Assembly: GCF_019218755.1 (NCBI RefSeq)
Contig: NZ_JAHUWZ010000002.1
Location: 682,001-746,000, forward strand
Direction of reading: 5' to 3'
Source: Acidovorax sp. sif1233
GTDB lineage: Bacteria > Pseudomonadota > Gammaproteobacteria > Burkholderiales > Burkholderiaceae_C
Length of the DNA stretch: 64,000 nucleotides
Of the stretch, positions 42,726-53,422 are shown in pieces. Under the pieces are notes generated by a model. It was not told the DNA's origin. It worked only from the letters and a program-made list of their open reading frames with translations, and made no database searches. Numbering within the stretch: position 1 is the stretch's first letter; each line of letters opens with the position of its first letter. A program made the position numbers and the translations under genes.

Positions 42726-45449
42726 TTATGCGTAGAGCGGGTTGACCTTGTCGGCCTGGATGTTGTACTTGGCAATCGCCTCGGCCACCTTGGTGGCGGG
42801 CAGCACGCCGTCTTCGCTCAGCGCCTTGAGTGCAGCAACCACGATGTAGTGGCGGTTGATCTCGAAGTGCTCGCGCAGCTTGCTGCGGAAGTCACTGCGG
42901 CCAAAGCCGTCGGTGCCCAGCACCTTGTAGGTGCGGCCCTTGGGGATGAAGGGGCGGATCTGCTCGGCATAGGCCTTCATGTAGTCGGTGGACGCGACCA
43001 CGGGGCCTTGCGATGCGGACAGTTGCTGCGTGACGAACGGCACCTTGGCCGCTTCGGTCGGGTGCAGCAGGCTCCAGCGCTCGGCGTTCTGGCCGTCGCG
43101 GGTCAGTTCGTTGAAGCTCGGGCAGCTCCACACCGAGGCGGCCACGCCCCAGTCCTTTTCGAGCAGCTCCTGTGCAAAGAACGATTCGCGCAGGATGGTG
43201 CCGCTGCCCAGCAGTTGCACCGTGGGCGCATCCTTGGGCAGTGCGGGCGCCTGCTTGCACAGGTACATGCCCTTGATGATCTGCTCCTCGGTGCCAGGCT
43301 GCAGGCCGGGCATGGGGTAGTTTTCGTTCAGCAGCGTCAGGTAGTAGAAGACGTTCTCCTGGCGCTCGACCATGCGCTTCATGCCGTCGTGCATGATCAC
43401 CGCGACTTCGTGCGCGAAGGTCGGGTCGTAGCTCACGCAGTTGGGGATGGTGTTGGCCAGGATGTGGCTGTGGCCGTCTTCATGCTGCAGGCCTTCGCCG
43501 TTGAGCGTGGTGCGGCCCGAGGTGCCGCCCAAGAGGAAGCCACGCGCCTGCATGTCGCCCGCCGCCCAGGCCAGGTCGCCGATGCGCTGGAAGCCGAACA
43601 TGGAGTAGTACACGTAGAACGGGATCATGATCCGGTTGTTCGTGCTGTAGCTGGTGGCCGCCGCGATCCAGCTGCTCATGCCGCCGGCTTCGTTGATGCC
43701 TTCCTGCAGGATCTGGCCGGCCTTGTCTTCCTTGTAGTACATGACCTGGTCCTTGTCGACCGGGGTGTACTGCTGGCCAGCGGGGTTGTAGATGCCGATC
43801 TGGCGGAACAGGCCTTCCATGCCGAAGGTGCGGGCCTCGTCCACCAGGATGGGCACCACGCGCGGGCCCAGGGCCTGGTCGCGCAGCAGCTGGGTGAGGA
43901 AGCGCACGTAAGCCTGCGTGGTGGAGATTTCGCGGCCTTCGGGCGTGGCTTCCAGGATGGCCTTGAAGGTGTCCAGCGCGGGCACGGTGAAGCTCTCGTC
44001 GGCTTTCACGCGGCGGTGCGGCAGGTACCCGCCCAGGGCCTTGCGGCGCTCGTGCAGGTACTTCATTTCCGGGGTGTCGTCGGCCGGCTTGTAGAAAGGC
44101 AGCTCGGCGAGCTGGCTGTCCGGGACGGGGATGTTGAAGCGGTCGCGGAAGGCCTTGATGTCTTCGTCGCTGAGCTTCTTCGTCTGGTGGACGGTGTTCT
44201 TGCCCTCGCCGATCTTGCCCATGCCAAAACCCTTCACGGTCTTGACCAGCAGGACGGAGGGCTGGCCGCCGTGGTTCTGCGCGGCATGGAATGCGGCATA
44301 GACCTTTTGCGAATCATGGCCGCCGCGCTGCAGGTTCCAGATCTCGTCGTCGGTCATGTGCTCGACCATCTTCAGGGTGCGCGGGTCGCGGCCGAAGAAG
44401 TTCTTGCGCACGTAGGCACCATCGTTGGCCTTCATGGCCTGGTAGTCGCCATCGTTGGTTTCCATCATGAGCTTGCGCAGCGCGCCGTCCTTGTCGGCGG
44501 CCAGCAGCGCATCCCAGCCCTTGCCCCAGATCAGCTTGATGACGTTCCAGCCAGCACCACGGAACTCGCCTTCGAGCTCCTGGATGATCTTGCCGTTGCC
44601 ACGCACGGGGCCGTCCAGGCGCTGCAGGTTGCAGTTGATGACGAACACCAGGTTGTCGAGCTTCTCGCGCGCGGCCAGGCCGATGGCGCCCAGGGATTCG
44701 ACCTCGTCCATTTCGCCGTCGCCGCAGAACACCCAGACCTTGCGGTTCTCGGTGTTGGCGATGCCACGGGCGTGCAGGTACTTGAGGAAACGCGCCTGGT
44801 AGATGGCCATCAGCGGGCCCAGGCCCATGGACACGGTGGGGAACTGCCAGAACTCGGGCATGAGCTTGGGGTGCGGGTAGCTCGACAGGCCCTTGCCGTC
44901 CACTTCCTGGCGGAAATTGAGCAGCTGGTCTTCGGAGAGGCGGCCTTCGAGGTAGGCGCGGGCATAGATGCCGGGGGATACGTGGCCCTGGATGTAGAGC
45001 AGGTCACCGCCGTGGTTCTCGCTCTCGGCGTGCCAGAAATGGTTGAAGCCGGCGCCGAACATGCTGGCCAGCGAGGCAAAGGAGCCGATGTGGCCGCCCA
45101 GGTCGCCGCCTTCGGGCGGATGGTGGCGGTTGGCCTTGACGACCATGGCCATGGCGTTCCAGCGCATGTAGGCGCGCAGGCGCTGTTCGATTTCGAGGTT
45201 GCCGGGGCTGCGTGCCTCCTGGCCGGGCTCGATGGTGTTCACGTAGCCGGTGTTGGCCGAGAACGGCAGGTCCACGCTGTTCTGGCGGGCATGTTCCAGC
45301 AATTGCTCCAGCAGGTAGTGGGCGCGCTCGGCCCCCTCCTTGTCGATGACGGCGGACAGCGCATCCATCCACTCACGGGTTTCCTGCTGGTCGGTGTCGG
45401 TGGCGGGCGCGGCGCCGTTTCCGGCCTGGGGGTCGGGCTGAGCTGACAT
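42726..45449 (-). CDS. aceE: Pyruvate dehydrogenase E1 component (homodimeric type)
   Basis: This is a 907-residue E1 subunit that decarboxylates pyruvate with thiamine diphosphate and acetylates E2 lipoate. The homodimeric AceE layout is complete: the thiamine-binding segment around [13 protein letters not shown], the [16 protein letters not shown] region and a C-terminal transketolase-like domain ending [15 protein letters not shown]. It is first in the operon, with CAGGAGAC upstream of the ATG at 45449. An AT-rich stretch about 60 bases upstream (TTGAAA at 45517-45522 on the minus strand) may be part of the promoter. Confidence 0.98.
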   Translation of the reverse strand: MSAQPDPQAGNGAAPATDTDQQETREWMDALSAVIDKEGAERAHYLLEQLLEHARQNSVDLPFSANTGYVNTIEPGQEARSPGNLEIEQRLRAYMRWNAMAMVVKANRHHPPEGGDLGGHIGSFASLASMFGAGFNHFWHAESENHGGDLLYIQGHVSPGIYARAYLEGRLSEDQLLNFRQEVDGKGLSSYPHPKLMPEFWQFPTVSMGLGPLMAIYQARFLKYLHARGIANTENRKVWVFCGDGEMDEVESLGAIGLAAREKLDNLVFVINCNLQRLDGPVRGNGKIIQELEGEFRGAGWNVIKLIWGKGWDALLAADKDGALRKLMMETNDGDYQAMKANDGAYVRKNFFGRDPRTLKMVEHMTDDEIWNLQRGGHDSQKVYAAFHAAQNHGGQPSVLLVKTVKGFGMGKIGEGKNTVHQTKKLSDEDIKAFRDRFNIPVPDSQLAELPFYKPADDTPEMKYLHERRKALGGYLPHRRVKADESFTVPALDTFKAILEATPEGREISTTQAYVRFLTQLLRDQALGPRVVPILVDEARTFGMEGLFRQIGIYNPAGQQYTPVDKDQVMYYKEDKAGQILQEGINEAGGMSSWIAAATSYSTNNRIMIPFYVYYSMFGFQRIGDLAWAAGDMQARGFLLGGTSGRTTLNGEGLQHEDGHSHILANTIPNCVSYDPTFAHEVAVIMHDGMKRMVERQENVFYYLTLLNENYPMPGLQPGTEEQIIKGMYLCKQAPALPKDAPTVQLLGSGTILRESFFAQELLEKDWGVAASVWSCPSFNELTRDGQNAERWSLLHPTEAAKVPFVTQQLSASQGPVVASTDYMKAYAEQIRPFIPKGRTYKVLGTDGFGRSDFRSKLREHFEINRHYIVVAALKALSEDGVLPATKVAEAIAKYNIQADKVNPLYA

Positions 45450-45617
45450 GCTTTGTCTCCTGTAGGTGTGGCAGCAATTTAGTACGTTGGCTCTAGTTTC
45501 GCATATTTTTTGATAATTTCAAATGGTGCTTATTCATTTCACATTACAAGAAAATGCTGCAAACGCACATTGACCCGCCGTTCCAACACCGGGCATCGCC
45601 TCCCCTACACTTGGAAC

Positions 45618-48179
45618 ATGGACTCCCTGCCCCCCACGTCTTCCCCCACCGCCATGGTCGTGGCCGCGCCCGCCCGCTGGTGGCGCAAGTGGTGGCGCGG
45701 GTTGTCGCCCACACGGCAGGACCGGTTCGCGGCCCTGGCGCCGCTGGCCGCCGTGCTGATGTTTCTCGCGGCCATCGTGGCCGCGTTCTGGTATTTGCGC
45801 GCCGAGGAGGCCGAGCGCGAGCAGGAAGCCCTGCGGCGCGATGTGGAATATGCGCAACAGCGCGTGCGGCTGCGGCTGCTGGAGCGGCAGGAACAGCTCA
45901 TGCGCATCGCGCGCGACCTGTCCAACCAGGAGCTGGAGCGCACGGAATTCGTGAGCCGCGCCGAAACCCTGATCAGCCAGTACCCCGAGCTGCAGGCCAT
46001 CACCTGGATCGACGAGCGCCGCCGCATCCGCGCCAGCCACGCGGCCCCCACGCTGGCCAGCAGCGAACTGCGCATCGCGGGCGAAGTGCTCAAGCCGGGC
46101 GACACCGCCGACACCTTCGGGCTGGCGCGCGACCTGCAGCAGCCGGTGTACGCCCAGCCGGCCGCCACCTCGGGCGACTCGACGCCGCTGCTGCAGCTGC
46201 AGGTGCCCTTGAACAACCAGGGCAAGTTCAGCGGCGTGGTGCTGGGCGAATACTCCATCGACAGCCTGCTGCGCTATGGCACGCCCACCGAAGTGCTGGC
46301 GCGCTACGCCGTCACGCTGCTGGACGGCAAGAACCAGGTTCTGGCGGGCACCCCCCTGGGCCCGCGCAACACCGCCACCCAGCTCCTGCCCTGGACGCCC
46401 CGCGCCAATGAATACGAGGTGCCCGTGTCGCCCGTGGGCAACGGGCTGGTGCTCAAGGCCCAGGCCTACCGCACCTCGCTGGGCGTGGTCGGCAGCGGGC
46501 TTTTCTGGCTGGTGGGCACGCTTTCCGCCATGACGGCATGGATGCTGATCGCCACCTGGCGCCACACCCGCCGCCGCATGCAGGCACAACAGGCCCTGGT
46601 GGCCGAGACGAATTTCCGCCGCGCGATGGAGAATTCCATCCTCACCGGCATGCGTGCGCTGGACATGGAAGGCCGCATCACCTATGTGAACGCCGCCTTC
46701 TGCCAGATGACAGGCTGGAGCGAGGCGGAACTCGTGGGCCTGAAGGCGCCCTTCCCTTACTGGCCCGACTCCGACCACGAAGCCCTGCACGCCAAGCTGC
46801 GCGACGAGCTGTCCGGCAAGACCATCGTGGGCGGCTTTCAGGTGCGGGTGCGGCGCAAGAGCGGCACCTTGTTCGATGCCCGCCTGTATGTCTCGCCTCT
46901 GATCGATGCGCACGGCCAGCAAACGGGCTGGATGACGTCGATGACCGACATCACCGAGCCCAACCGCATCCGCGAGCAGCTCTCGGCATCGCACGAACGC
47001 TTCACCATCGTGCTCGAATCGCTGGACGCGTCGGTGTCGGTGGCCCCGCTGGGCAGCGAAGAGCTGCTGTTCGCCAACAAGCTCTACCGCCAATGGTTCG
47101 GCTCGCAGACCGGCGGGCACCTGCAGCTGGTCGCCCAGGCCGGCGTGGTGCCCGTGGCGGGCACCGACCACCGGGGCATGGACGACGAGGACGGCCTCAT
47201 GGGCCTGCCGACCGACCCGCTGACCAGCGCCCGCACCGAGAACGCCGAGATTTACCTGCCCGACCTGGGCAAGTGGCTGGAAGTGCGCTCGCGCTACCTC
47301 AACTGGGTGGACGGGCGCCTGGCCCAGATGGTGATCGCCACAGACATCACCCCCCGCCGCCAGGCCGAGGAGCAGGCGGCGCGCCAGGCCGAGCGCGCGC
47401 AGTCGGTGAGCCGCCTCATCACCATGGGCGAAATGGCCTCCAGCGTGGCGCACGAGCTCAACCAGCCGCTCACGGCCATCAACAACTACTGCAGCGGCAT
47501 GGTCTCGCGCATCCAGAGCGGCCAGCTCACCGAAGAGGCGCTCCTCACGGCGCTGCAGAAGACGGCCCACCAGGCGCAGCGCGCGGGCCAGATCATCCAG
47601 CGCATCCGCGCCTTCGTGAAGAAGAGCGAGCCCAACCGTACCCTGGCCGACGTGCACTCGATGGTCAACGAAGCCGTGGAGCTGGCCGACATCGAGCTGC
47701 GCCGCCACAACGTGCGCCTCACGCATTACGTAGCCGCCCGCCTGCCGCCCGTGATGGCCGACACCATCCTGATCGAACAGGTGCTGGTCAACCTCATGAA
47801 GAACGGCGCCGAGGCCATCCAGCACGCCAGCCGCCCCCCGTCCGGGCGCAGCGTGGAGCTGCGCGTCGTGCCCAAGCACATCGAGGACCGCGAGGTGGTG
47901 GAGTTCTCCGTGCAGGACACCGGCAAGGGCCTGGCGCCCGAGGTGCTCGAACGGCTGTTCGAAGCCTTCTTCTCCACCAAGGAAGAAGGCATGGGCATGG
48001 GCCTCAATCTGTGCCGCAGCATCGTCGAGTCGCACCAGGGCCGGATGCAGGCGGAGAACCTCTACAATGGATCGGAGGTCACAGGCTGCAGGTTCTCCTT
48101 CTGGCTGCCGCTTGCCAAGCCTGCTGATGCCACTACAAATTCTGTAGCACACGTACGAAACCCAAGGACAATTGCATGA
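45618..48179 (+). CDS. PAS-domain sensor histidine kinase (FixL/DctS-like)
   Basis: This is an 853-residue membrane histidine kinase. Transmembrane segments lie near 38-58 and 295-315 and enclose a periplasmic sensor domain of about 230 residues. Two PAS domains follow (about 330-450 and 460-590). The dimerisation box VAHELNQPLTAI carries His612. HATPase motifs NLMKNGAEAI, DTGKGLAP and GMGMGLNL are present. The architecture resembles the C4-dicarboxylate sensor DctS and FixL; the ligand is unknown. It overlaps the response regulator by ATGA and is divergent from aceE. Confidence 0.9.
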   Translation: MDSLPPTSSPTAMVVAAPARWWRKWWRGLSPTRQDRFAALAPLAAVLMFLAAIVAAFWYLRAEEAEREQEALRRDVEYAQQRVRLRLLERQEQLMRIARDLSNQELERTEFVSRAETLISQYPELQAITWIDERRRIRASHAAPTLASSELRIAGEVLKPGDTADTFGLARDLQQPVYAQPAATSGDSTPLLQLQVPLNNQGKFSGVVLGEYSIDSLLRYGTPTEVLARYAVTLLDGKNQVLAGTPLGPRNTATQLLPWTPRANEYEVPVSPVGNGLVLKAQAYRTSLGVVGSGLFWLVGTLSAMTAWMLIATWRHTRRRMQAQQALVAETNFRRAMENSILTGMRALDMEGRITYVNAAFCQMTGWSEAELVGLKAPFPYWPDSDHEALHAKLRDELSGKTIVGGFQVRVRRKSGTLFDARLYVSPLIDAHGQQTGWMTSMTDITEPNRIREQLSASHERFTIVLESLDASVSVAPLGSEELLFANKLYRQWFGSQTGGHLQLVAQAGVVPVAGTDHRGMDDEDGLMGLPTDPLTSARTENAEIYLPDLGKWLEVRSRYLNWVDGRLAQMVIATDITPRRQAEEQAARQAERAQSVSRLITMGEMASSVAHELNQPLTAINNYCSGMVSRIQSGQLTEEALLTALQKTAHQAQRAGQIIQRIRAFVKKSEPNRTLADVHSMVNEAVELADIELRRHNVRLTHYVAARLPPVMADTILIEQVLVNLMKNGAEAIQHASRPPSGRSVELRVVPKHIEDREVVEFSVQDTGKGLAPEVLERLFEAFFSTKEEGMGMGLNLCRSIVESHQGRMQAENLYNGSEVTGCRFSFWLPLAKPADATTNSVAHVRNPRTIA

Positions 48180-48802
48180 GCTTGATTCCGAAAAAAGGCA
48201 CTGTTTACGTTGTAGACGACGACGAAGCAGTTCGCGATTCCCTGCAGTGGCTGCTGGAAGGCAAGGACTACCGGGTGCGTTGCTTTGATTCGGCCGAAAC
48301 GTTTCTGTCGCGCTACGACCCGCGCGAGGTGGCCTGCCTGATCGTGGACATCCGCATGGGCGGCATGACGGGCCTGGAGCTGCAGGACCGCCTCATCGAG
48401 CGCAAGTCGCCCCTGCCCATCGTGTTCATCACCGGCCACGGCGACGTGCCGATGGCGGTGAACACCATGAAGAAGGGCGCGCTCGACTTCATCCAGAAGC
48501 CCTTTGACGAGGAAGAACTGGTCGGATTGGTCGAGCGCATGCTGGACCACGCCCGCGAGGCCTTCGCGGGCTACCAGCAGGCCGCCAGCCGCGATGCCCT
48601 GCTGTCCAAGCTCACCAGCCGCGAAGCGCAGGTTCTGGAGCGCATCGTCGCCGGCCGCCTGAACAAGCAGATCGCGGACGATCTGGGCATCAGCATCAAG
48701 ACGGTGGAGGCGCACCGCGCCAACATCATGGAAAAGCTCAACGCCAACACCGTGGCCGACCTGCTCAAGATCGCGCTGGGCCAGAACGCGCCCAAGGCGT
48801 AA
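48176..48802 (+). CDS. FixJ-family response regulator (LuxR-type output)
   Basis: This is a 208-residue response regulator. The receiver domain has DDD at 14-16 and phosphoacceptor Asp58 (CLIVDIRMGG). The C-terminal LuxR/FixJ HTH contains LTSREAQVLERIVAGRLNKQ and ISIKTVEAHRANIMEKL. It is translationally coupled to the kinase and forms a two-component pair. Its target operon is not evident; it is close to the divergent pdh operon and upstream of folD. The stop TAA directly abuts a palindromic repeat. Confidence 0.92.
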   Translation: MSLIPKKGTVYVVDDDEAVRDSLQWLLEGKDYRVRCFDSAETFLSRYDPREVACLIVDIRMGGMTGLELQDRLIERKSPLPIVFITGHGDVPMAVNTMKKGALDFIQKPFDEEELVGLVERMLDHAREAFAGYQQAASRDALLSKLTSREAQVLERIVAGRLNKQIADDLGISIKTVEAHRANIMEKLNANTVADLLKIALGQNAPKA

Positions 48803-48860
48803 TACTATTTTTTTGATAGCTGCTCGCGCTTTCCAATAAAGCGCCAGAGCCCGATTTGAC
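48803..48860 (-). repeat. Interspersed palindromic repeat, copy F
   Basis: This is an inverted full-length copy. Read on the minus strand it gives TCGGGCTCTGGCGCTTT, GAAAGCGCGAGCA and then the core GCTATCAAAAAAATAGT (plus-strand 48804-48820). It fills most of the gap between the response-regulator gene and folD, and its hairpin may also act as a terminator. Confidence 0.78.
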
Positions 48861-48874
48861 GGATATTTTTTGAC

Positions 48875-49729
48875 ATGACCGCCCAACTCATCGACGGCAA
48901 TGCCCTTTCCCGCCAACTGCGCGCCGACGTGGCGCAACGCGCCGCCGCCCTGAAGGCCCGGGGCACCACGCCCGGGCTGGCGGTGGTCCTGGTGGGCGAC
49001 AACCCCGCCAGCCAGGTGTACGTGCGCAACAAGGTCAAGGCCTGCGAAGACGGTGGCCTGCATTCCGTCCTTGAAAAATACGAGGCCGACATGACCGAGG
49101 CCGCCTTGCTGGCCCGCGTGGAAGCCCTCAACAACGACCCCGCCATCCACGGCATCCTGGTGCAACTGCCCCTGCCCCGGCACATTGACGCGCAGAAGGT
49201 GATCGAGGCCATCTCGCCCGCCAAGGACGTGGACGGCTTCCACATCGCCAGCGCCGGGGCCCTGATGACCGGCATGCCCGGCTTCTGGCCCTGCACGCCC
49301 TACGGCTGCATGAAGATGCTGGAGAGCATCGGCTACGACCTCAAGGGCAAACACGCCGTGGTCATCGGTCGCAGCAACATCGTGGGCAAGCCGATGGCGC
49401 TGATGCTGCTGGGCCAGAACGCCACCGTCACCATCTGCCACAGCGCCACGCAGGACCTCAAGGCGCAAACCCTGCAGGCCGACGTGATCGTGGCGGCGGT
49501 CGGCAAACGCAATGTGCTGACCGCCGACATGGTCAAGCCCGGCGCCGTGGTGATCGACGTGGGCATGAACCGCAACGACGAAGGCAAGCTCTGCGGCGAC
49601 GTGGACTTTGACGGCGTCAAGGAAGTGGCCGGCTGGATCACCCCCGTGCCTGGCGGGGTTGGCCCCATGACCATTACCATGCTGCTGGTGAACACCATCG
49701 AAGCCGCCGAGCGCACCGCAGCGCACTGA
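48875..49729 (+). CDS. folD: Methylenetetrahydrofolate dehydrogenase/cyclohydrolase
   Basis: This is a 284-residue bifunctional FolD that interconverts 5,10-methylene-, methenyl- and 10-formyl-tetrahydrofolate using NADP+. The catalytic [10 protein letters not shown] (Tyr49, Lys53), the QLPLPRH segment, [11 protein letters not shown] and [11 protein letters not shown] are all diagnostic. Length is standard. The ATG at 48875 is preceded by a palindromic repeat rather than a typical leader. Confidence 0.97.
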   Translation: MTAQLIDGNALSRQLRADVAQRAAALKARGTTPGLAVVLVGDNPASQVYVRNKVKACEDGGLHSVLEKYEADMTEAALLARVEALNNDPAIHGILVQLPLPRHIDAQKVIEAISPAKDVDGFHIASAGALMTGMPGFWPCTPYGCMKMLESIGYDLKGKHAVVIGRSNIVGKPMALMLLGQNATVTICHSATQDLKAQTLQADVIVAAVGKRNVLTADMVKPGAVVIDVGMNRNDEGKLCGDVDFDGVKEVAGWITPVPGGVGPMTITMLLVNTIEAAERTAAH

Positions 49730-49801
49730 CCTGGGTCAGTGCCGTCGATGCCGGCTGCTTTGCAACTTGAACTCGCGCCATCTGGCGCCATCTGATTTCG
49801 C

Positions 49802-51847
49802 ATGAGCAACGCCCTCCTCGACTTCTCGGACCTTCCCCATTTCGACCGCATCGCACCGCAGGACGTGGCCCCTGCCGTCGACGTCCTGCTGGAGCGCGCC
49901 AACGCGGCGCTGGAAACAGTCACCGCACCGGACTTTCCGGCGCGCTGGGACGCGATCGCCAAGGTACTGGACGTGGCGACCGAGCAGCTGGGAACCGCGT
50001 GGGGCAGCGTCAGCCATCTCAACAGCGTGGCCGACACGCCGGAACTGCGCGCGGCCTACAACGCCGCCCTGCCAAGGGTGACGGAGTTCTGGACCCGCCT
50101 GGGTGCCGATGAACGCCTGTATGCCAAGTACAAGGCCATCGACCCTGCCACCCTGACGGGCGAGCAGCGGCAGGCCCACCGCAATGCCGTGCGCAATTTC
50201 GTGCTCAGCGGCGCGGAGCTGACGGGTTCCGCCAAGGAGCGCTTCGCGCAGATCCAGGAACGCCAGGCCGAGCTGAGCCAGAAATTCAGCGAGAACGCCC
50301 TCGATGCGACAGACGCATACGCCTACTACGCGAGCGCCGAGGAACTCGACGGCATTCCCGCCGATGTGCAGCAGGCCGCGCGGGCGGCGGCGCAGGCCGA
50401 CGGCAAGGACGGCTACAAGCTCACGCTCAAGATGCCCTGCTACCTGCCGGTGATGCAATTCGCCACCCGCAGCGATCTGCGCGAGAAGCTCTACCGCGCC
50501 TACGTCACCCGCGCCTCCGACCAGGCCGAGGGCGATGCGCGCAAATTCGACAACACGGCACTGATCAGCGAGATCCTGGCACTGCGCCGCGAAGAAGCCC
50601 AATTGCTGGGCTATGCGAACTTTGGCGAAGTCTCCGTCGTGCCCAAGATGGCCCAGTCGCCGGACCAGGTGATCGGGTTCCTGCGCGACCTGGCGCGCCG
50701 CGCCCGCCCCTATGCCGAGAAGGACGTCGCCGACCTGCGTGCGTTCGCGGCCGAGAAGCTGTCGTTGACCGACCCGCAGGCCTGGGACTGGCCCTACGTC
50801 TCCGAGAAGCTCAAGGAGGCGCGCTATGCCTTCAGCGAGCAGGAAGTCAAGAAGTACTTCACGGCGCCCAAGGTGCTGGCGGGCCTGTTCAAGATCATCG
50901 AAACCTTGTTCGAGGTGTCCATCCGCCGCGACAGCGCGCCGGTGTGGAACCCCGCCGTGGAGTTCTACCGCATCGAGCGCGGCAATACGCTGGTGGGCCA
51001 GTTCTATCTGGACCAGCCCGCCCGCACGGGCAAACGCGGCGGCGCCTGGATGGACGACGTGCGCACCCGCTGGCTGCGCCCCGACACCGGCGTGCTGCAG
51101 ACCCCCGTGGCGCACCTGGTGTGCAACTTCGCCAGCGGCGTGGACGGCAAGCCGCCGCTGCTCACGCACGACGACGTGATCACCCTTTTCCATGAGTTCG
51201 GCCACGGCCTGCACCACATGCTGACCCAGGTGAACGAGCGCGACGTCTCGGGCATCGGCGGCGTGGAATGGGATGCGGTCGAGCTGCCCAGCCAGTTCAT
51301 GGAGAACTTCTGCTGGGAGTGGGACGTGCTCAAGCACATGACGGCCCACGTGGACACGGGCGAACCCCTGCCCCGCGCGCTGTTCGACAAGATGATCGCC
51401 GCCAAGAATTTCCAGAGCGGCATGCAGACGCTGCGCCAGATCGAGTTCTCGCTGTTCGACATGCTGCTGCACACCGAGCACGACCCGGCACAGGACATCA
51501 TGCCGCTGCTCGACCAGGTGCGCCGCGAGGTGGCCGTGCTGCAGCCGCCGGCCTTCAGCCGCACGGCCCACACCTTCAGCCACATCTTCGCGGGTGGCTA
51601 CGCCGCCGGCTACTACAGCTACAAGTGGGCCGAGGTGCTGAGCGCCGATGCCTATGCGGCCTTCGAAGAAACGGCCGGCAGCGATGGGCTGCCCAGCACC
51701 GAAACGGGCCGCCGCTACCGCGAGGCCATCCTGGAGGCCGGCGGCAGCCGCCCCGCGATGGAGTCCTTCAAGGCCTTCCGGGGCCGCGAGCCCAGCCTGG
51801 ATGCCCTGCTGCGCCATCAGGGCATGGCCGAAGAGTCGACGGCCTGA
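49802..51847 (+). CDS. prlC: Oligopeptidase A (M3 metallopeptidase)
   Basis: This is a 681-residue zinc metallopeptidase of family M3 (PrlC/OpdA) that degrades short peptides, including cleaved signal peptides. The zinc motif HEFGH at 464-468 (in LFHEFGHGLHHML) is clear, with a downstream Glu ligand in the ENFCWEWD segment. Length matches OpdA. It follows folD by 72 bases. No signal peptide is present; the enzyme is cytoplasmic. Confidence 0.95.
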   Translation: MSNALLDFSDLPHFDRIAPQDVAPAVDVLLERANAALETVTAPDFPARWDAIAKVLDVATEQLGTAWGSVSHLNSVADTPELRAAYNAALPRVTEFWTRLGADERLYAKYKAIDPATLTGEQRQAHRNAVRNFVLSGAELTGSAKERFAQIQERQAELSQKFSENALDATDAYAYYASAEELDGIPADVQQAARAAAQADGKDGYKLTLKMPCYLPVMQFATRSDLREKLYRAYVTRASDQAEGDARKFDNTALISEILALRREEAQLLGYANFGEVSVVPKMAQSPDQVIGFLRDLARRARPYAEKDVADLRAFAAEKLSLTDPQAWDWPYVSEKLKEARYAFSEQEVKKYFTAPKVLAGLFKIIETLFEVSIRRDSAPVWNPAVEFYRIERGNTLVGQFYLDQPARTGKRGGAWMDDVRTRWLRPDTGVLQTPVAHLVCNFASGVDGKPPLLTHDDVITLFHEFGHGLHHMLTQVNERDVSGIGGVEWDAVELPSQFMENFCWEWDVLKHMTAHVDTGEPLPRALFDKMIAAKNFQSGMQTLRQIEFSLFDMLLHTEHDPAQDIMPLLDQVRREVAVLQPPAFSRTAHTFSHIFAGGYAAGYYSYKWAEVLSADAYAAFEETAGSDGLPSTETGRRYREAILEAGGSRPAMESFKAFRGREPSLDALLRHQGMAEESTA

Positions 51848-51920
51848 GCGAATCCATGGCACCCAGGGCAGCTTGCACTGCGCCCGGGGCCGACGATCGA
51901 TCCTGTATGGAGTGAGAAAA

Positions 51921-52580
51921 ATGAAGATGCACAATCCGCTGACCGCCCCCCTGCTGGCATCCTTGCTGATGGTGCTGGCCAGCGCCAGCGTCCAGGCGCA
52001 AGGCGTCTACCGGATCGTTGGCCCGGATGGCAAGGTGACGTTTTCGGACCGCCCGCCGGCCGACGCCAGCGCCCAGCCCGCGCGGGCAGCCGCTGCGCCG
52101 CCCGCAGCGGCCAACGCCGCGCTGCCGTACGATCTGCGCCAGACCGCCAGCCGCTTTCCCGTCACGCTCTATACGGGCAACGATTGCCCGCCGTGCACCT
52201 CCGCGCGCAATCTGCTCACGTCGCGCGGCATACCGTTCACCGAGCGCACCGTGTCCAGCAACGAGGACATCGCAGCACTGCAGCGCCTGAGCGGCAACTC
52301 CAGCCTGCCCTTTGGCACCATCGGCGGCCAGCAGCTCGCGGGTTTTTCTGAAGGGGAATGGACGCAGTACCTGGATGCTGCAGGCTATCCCAAGCAATCG
52401 CAGCTGCCCGGCAACTACCGCCAGCCTGCCCCCACCCCTCTGGTGGCCATCAAGGCCGTGGAGCCTGCAACAGCAGCGGCTGCAGCGTCGGCCCCGGCGT
52501 CCGCAGTACCCAGGGTGCGCCCCCCGGCTCCGGCCAATGAGGGGCCGTCGCCCAGCAATCCGGCGGGCATCAGATTCTGA
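51921..52580 (+). CDS. Secreted DUF4124 / glutaredoxin-like protein
   Basis: This is a 219-residue protein. A signal peptide (cleaved near VQAQG) is followed by a DUF4124 segment (VYRIVGPDGKVTFSDRPP), an Ala/Pro linker, a glutaredoxin-like domain with a CPPC motif in NDCPPCTSARNLL, and a long Ala/Pro-rich C-terminal tail. CPPC suggests redox activity in the periplasm, perhaps with thiol substrates; this is inferred. It follows prlC by 73 bases and ends before a strong terminator. Confidence 0.85.
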   Translation: MKMHNPLTAPLLASLLMVLASASVQAQGVYRIVGPDGKVTFSDRPPADASAQPARAAAAPPAAANAALPYDLRQTASRFPVTLYTGNDCPPCTSARNLLTSRGIPFTERTVSSNEDIAALQRLSGNSSLPFGTIGGQQLAGFSEGEWTQYLDAAGYPKQSQLPGNYRQPAPTPLVAIKAVEPATAAAAASAPASAVPRVRPPAPANEGPSPSNPAGIRF

Positions 52581-52621
52581 GCGTCCCTCTCCCTGGGAAC
52601 GGGCGGGCCGGCGGCCGCCAG

Positions 52622-52653
52622 GACAAAGGGGCCTTTTCAGGCCCCTTTGTCCA
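52622..52653. terminator. Bidirectional terminator
   Basis: Thirteen-base arms GGACAAAGGGGCC and GGCCCCTTTGTCC (loop TTTTCA) lie between the DUF4124/glutaredoxin gene and the convergent rpiA gene. They serve both directions. Confidence 0.85.
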
Positions 52654-52695
52654 TTCCGGCGGACATGCGTCCGTGCCCGCCGCCAGGCCCCGGGC

Positions 52696-53385
52696 TCAAT
52701 AAGTGAGCGTCTTCACCCCTTGCGCCGTGCCCAGCAGGCAGACCGACGCCTTCTGGTGGGCAAAGACACCCACCGTCACCACGCCCGGCCACTGGTTGAT
52801 GTCGGACTCGAACGCCAGCGGGTCCGTGATCGAGAGCCCCCGGACGTCCAGGATGTGTTGGCCGTTGTCGGTCACCAGGGGCTGGCCATCCCGCAGCCGC
52901 AGCTGCGCCTGGCCGCCCATCGCCACAAAACGCCGCGCTATGTGGTTGGCGGCCATCGGAATCACCTCGACGGGCAAAGGAAACTGCCCCAGTGCCTGAA
53001 CCAGCTTGGATTCGTCGGCGATGCACACGAAACGGCTGGCCAGCGCTGCGACGATCTTCTCGCGCGTCAGCGCCGCGCCGCCTCCCTTGACCATGTGGCC
53101 CTTGCCGTCGATTTCGTCGGCACCATCGATATAGACCGAAAGGGCCTGGACTTCGTTGGCATCGAACACCGCAATGCCCAGCGCCTTCAGGCGCTCGGTA
53201 CTGGCCACGGAGCTCGATACCGCCCCCTTGATCTGGTCCTTGATGGTGGCCAGCGCGTCGATGAACTTGTTGACGGTGGAGCCGGTACCCACCCCCACAA
53301 TCTCGCCGGGCACCACATATTGCAGCGCGGCCTGGCCTACCAGGGTCTTGAGTTCATCTTGGGTCAGGGAGGTGGAGGTCGTCAT
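52696..53385 (-). CDS. rpiA: Ribose-5-phosphate isomerase A
   Basis: This is a 229-residue RpiA that interconverts ribose-5-phosphate and ribulose-5-phosphate in the pentose phosphate pathway. [15 protein letters not shown] (phosphate loop), DGADEID and [12 protein letters not shown] are all present and diagnostic. The length is standard for RpiA. It is divergent from pyrD across a 37-bp gap, so the two promoters overlap. Confidence 0.97.
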   Translation of the reverse strand: MTTSTSLTQDELKTLVGQAALQYVVPGEIVGVGTGSTVNKFIDALATIKDQIKGAVSSSVASTERLKALGIAVFDANEVQALSVYIDGADEIDGKGHMVKGGGAALTREKIVAALASRFVCIADESKLVQALGQFPLPVEVIPMAANHIARRFVAMGGQAQLRLRDGQPLVTDNGQHILDVRGLSITDPLAFESDINQWPGVVTVGVFAHQKASVCLLGTAQGVKTLTY

Positions 53386-53422
53386 GGGAGAAAATCAGGG
53401 GGAAACCTTGAATTATCCCCTC

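Noticed and set aside
42702-45446. Long antisense frame over aceE
   Set aside because: The sense frame is a complete, well-conserved pyruvate dehydrogenase E1; the antisense frame shows only the mirrored codon bias.
45534-48152. Long antisense frame over the FixL/DctS-like kinase
   Set aside because: It lacks a ribosome-binding site and domain motifs; the sense kinase has all catalytic boxes.
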